Shown one piece after another: positions 31,201 through 31,994 of a stretch of DNA of 31,994 nt. The DNA lies in IMG/VR virus record IMGVR_UViG_3300017952_000058, positions 1-31,994 of that record; one strand, written 5' to 3'. The position numbers were made by a program, and so were the translations under genes. The DNA comes from a virus. Every line of letters begins with the position of its first letter. Position 1 is the first letter of the stretch. The notes under the pieces are model-generated. The model was not told where the DNA came from. It was given only the letters and a program-made list of their open reading frames with translations, and made no database searches.

Positions 31201-31580
31201 TTACAGGTGCAGGACTTCTTAACTACGGTCAAAAGACTCGTGCAAGAGGCGCAAGCGCACTAGACAGAATCAACGTAGCACGTTTGGTAATTTACCTACG
31301 CAGCCAGTTGAATCAACTTGCTAAGCCTTACATCTTTGAACCAAATGATAAGATCACACGTGATGAGATCAAACAAGCAGCAGAGAGCTTAATGCTTGAG
31401 CTTGTAGGACAACGAGCACTGTACGACTTCTTGGTAGTTTGTGATGAATCAAACAATACACCAAGTAGAATTGACAGAAATGAGCTCTACTTAGATATTG
31501 CAATTGAACCAGTCAAAGCAGTTGAATTTATTTACATTCCATTGCGTTTGAAAAATACTGGGGAAATAGCAGGTCTATAA
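28230..31580 (+). CDS. 18: Contractile tail sheath protein, T4 gp18-like, enlarged
   Basis: This is a 1116-aa sheath protein, much longer than T4 gp18 (659 aa). The N-terminal ~115 residues (S-P-G-V-E-V-K-V-I-D-E-S, then Y-L-L-T-S-Q-R-D-L) and the C-terminal part (E-N-Y-Y-P-H-R-W-V-T, M-A-C-P-G-Y-P-E, N-Q-L-A-K-P-Y-I-F-E-P-N-D, ending in the conserved I-Y-I-P-L-R-L-K-N-T-G) match gp18 family cores. The extra length lies in the middle (about 120-720), where two segments (about 248-330 and 460-545) resemble flagellin-hook IN-type modules. The ATG has ACAGGAG upstream. It polymerises around the gp19 tube and contracts on infection. Confidence 0.9.
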   Translation: MALVSPGVEVKVIDESFYTPAEPGTTPMIFVASAQDKANASGTGTAQGTLAANAGKPYLLTSQRDLADTFGDPVFQVDNNNNPIHAGELNEYGLQAAYSFLGVSNRAWVVRADIDLNEIQPSSTAPAANPEAGTYWFDTSVTAFGIQQWNSAPVTTAGGQSFTAQTPIVITNVSQVTGSITSRGAPKSSVGTVGDYAIVAITTTNRLWYKSEGNAPALSTGEWVEVGSADWIQSWPTIQGSNANPTFSVASATITLNGTDVTVTSSDQVADVASTINGLLIPGLSAAAVDGRLEVYSDGTSSGADDSSLGGPIVVGGDADTLDLLGINVGSYYPPALAISKHTVVPEWKTNDTYQRPSGSVWIKTTEPNQGARWRVKVWNDATLLWDTVEAPLYPNNENALYELDRTGGGANLAVGDLYVMTNVAADSQKLGTFKIFRRQNVGSTTITSSKILTGTITSGSNRTFTIASTDNGSSSFSSATTVTVPSLTGSSTDAEAIAAAITDANITNVTADVDTSNRVVISHALGGDIRFVDTDGVLTEMGYAAFVSSTSGTPNLYYVPGTDGSTSPLELQASNWKVLTYTASDDPVTALTAQGAKWYNSIVDEVDLMIHDGSNWVGYLTSTSPYYNADEAEQTDPNGPIVSASTPVLQSDGTALKNGDLWIDTSDIENYPQIYKFNANKLNTPIANRWELLDKADQTTENGVLFADARWATAGSESDAADIDVLLESRYLDPDAPDPALYPKGMLLWNLRRSGFNVKRFERNYIDVNGDNERNGDEAMENYYPHRWVTESGNQNDGSGSFGRKAQRKVVVQALQAVVNNNDDIRDDEARLFNLMACPGYPELIGEMISLNYDRGLSAFIVGDSPARLTPDATSLNEWATNVNLAVEDNDEGLVSRDEYMGIFYPWGFTSDNFGNNVVIPPSHMMLRTIALSDQVSYPWFAPAGTRRGGITNASSTGYIDAEGEFVPVALNEGQRDTLYAQNVNPITFITGAGLLNYGQKTRARGASALDRINVARLVIYLRSQLNQLAKPYIFEPNDKITRDEIKQAAESLMLELVGQRALYDFLVVCDESNNTPSRIDRNELYLDIAIEPVKAVEFIYIPLRLKNTGEIAGL

Positions 31581-31583
31581 GAT

Positions 31584-31591
31584 GATAAATA
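31584..31591 (+). promoter_or_regulatory. T4-type late promoter box GATAAATA
   Basis: GATAAATAG lies in the short gap between gp18 and gp19, 20 bases before the gp19 ATG and ahead of AGGAG. The spacing matches the late boxes at 7042, 18930 and 26443. It would give the tail tube a separate late transcript, useful because the tube and sheath are needed in large equal numbers. Confidence 0.6.
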
Positions 31592-31611
31592 GATATAACA
31601 GGAGCAAATAA

Positions 31612-31994
31612 ATGGCAATTTCAACACTATCAAAAATTACAGTGCCACTAGCAAGCGGAGATTCCGCTAGTAACCAGGGCTTGTTAATGCCAAAGCTACA
31701 ATACCGCTTTAGGGTATCACTGGAAAACTTTGGTGTATCTACACCAACAACTGAACTAACAAAGCAAGTGGTAGATGTAACTAGACCACAGGTTGCTTTT
31801 GAACCAATTGAAATTCCAGTATATAACTCCAAAGCATATCTAGCAGGAAAGCATACATGGTCACCGATTACTTTGAACTTACGTGAAGACGTTAATAATA
31901 ATGTTCAAAAGCTAGTTGGAGAACAATTACAGAAGCAATTTGACTTCTTCGAACAGTCAAGTGCAGCATCGGGTCAGGATTACAAATTTACAAC
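31612..31994 (+). CDS. 19: Tail tube protein, T4 gp19-like, cut by window end
   Basis: The first 127 residues of a tail tube subunit are present and the gene runs off the window. The N-terminus M-A-I-S-T-L-S-K-I-T-V-P-L, the stretch L-L-M-P-K-L-Q-Y-R-F-R-V-S-L-E-N-F-G-V and E-I-P-V-Y-N-S-K-A-Y-L-A-G-K-H-T-W-S-P-I match the gp19 family (T4 gp19 is 163 aa). Position directly after gp18, with AGGAG and a late box upstream, supports the call. The tube is the channel for DNA passage and the inner partner of the sheath. Confidence 0.9.
   Translation, partial: MAISTLSKITVPLASGDSASNQGLLMPKLQYRFRVSLENFGVSTPTTELTKQVVDVTRPQVAFEPIEIPVYNSKAYLAGKHTWSPITLNLREDVNNNVQKLVGEQLQKQFDFFEQSSAASGQDYKFT

Noticed and set aside
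1-31994. CRISPR arrays, tRNA genes, integrase or attachment sites
   Set aside because: No regularly spaced repeats, no cloverleaf I could recognise and no recombinase; repeats seen are protein-level paralogy.

Overview
This window looks like part of the late/structural region of a T4-like marine myovirus of the cyanophage/pelagiphage type. The DNA is AT-rich and densely coding, with start/stop overlaps of 1-40 bases. It carries recognisable T4-core neck and tail proteins: gp13, gp14, gp15, gp18 and the start of gp19. It also has the low-complexity beta-rich fibre proteins typical of these phages. The host cannot be determined: there are no photosynthesis genes, and I recognised no tRNA or integrase. 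Family names come from motif recognition and memory, not from a search.

Layout. (1) 1-4874 (+): the 3' part of a very large fibre-like structural protein with Asp-box repeats, a 107-aa structural protein and a fibre protein. (2) 4908-7066 (+): a 2-oxoglutarate/Fe(II) (2OG) oxygenase overlapping a flavin-dependent tryptophan-halogenase homologue. (3) 7069-9066 (+): three tandem paralogous tail-type proteins and a tail-assembly-chaperone-like protein, preceded by a late-promoter-like box. (4) 9110-15149 (+): a tightly overlapped run of nine 2OG-oxygenase-fold genes plus a small orphan and a SAM methyltransferase. (5) 15151-18924 (+): a perfect sigma-70-type promoter, two more 2OG oxygenases, three unknown proteins sharing a K-x-C-P motif, and a last 2OG oxygenase. 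(6) 18960-22754 (+): structural protein, subtilisin-like protease, and a structural protein with a cupredoxin-like metal motif. (7) 22741-26424 (-): gp14, gp15, Nudix hydrolase, cupin-like protein and a small orphan. (8) 26467-31994 (+): gp13, a P-loop dNMP-kinase-like protein with its own sigma-70-type promoter, an HNH endonuclease on the other strand, tail sheath gp18 and tail tube gp19 (cut by the window end).

The most unusual content is the 4.9-18.9 kb island. It has thirteen 2OG-fold proteins (six with H-x-D, six with H-x-H, one with every expected active-site residue replaced), a halogenase, a methyltransferase and three unknown paralogues, interleaved with tail genes. A plausible but unproven reading is a small-molecule, polymer or protein-tailoring system packaged among virion genes. 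Transcription appears layered: late-type GATAAATA boxes precede structural operons, and consensus sigma-70-like promoters precede the second part of the oxygenase island and the kinase. gp13 and gp14/gp15 are transcribed divergently from a nearly symmetric double late box, unlike the usual co-directional 13-14-15 order.
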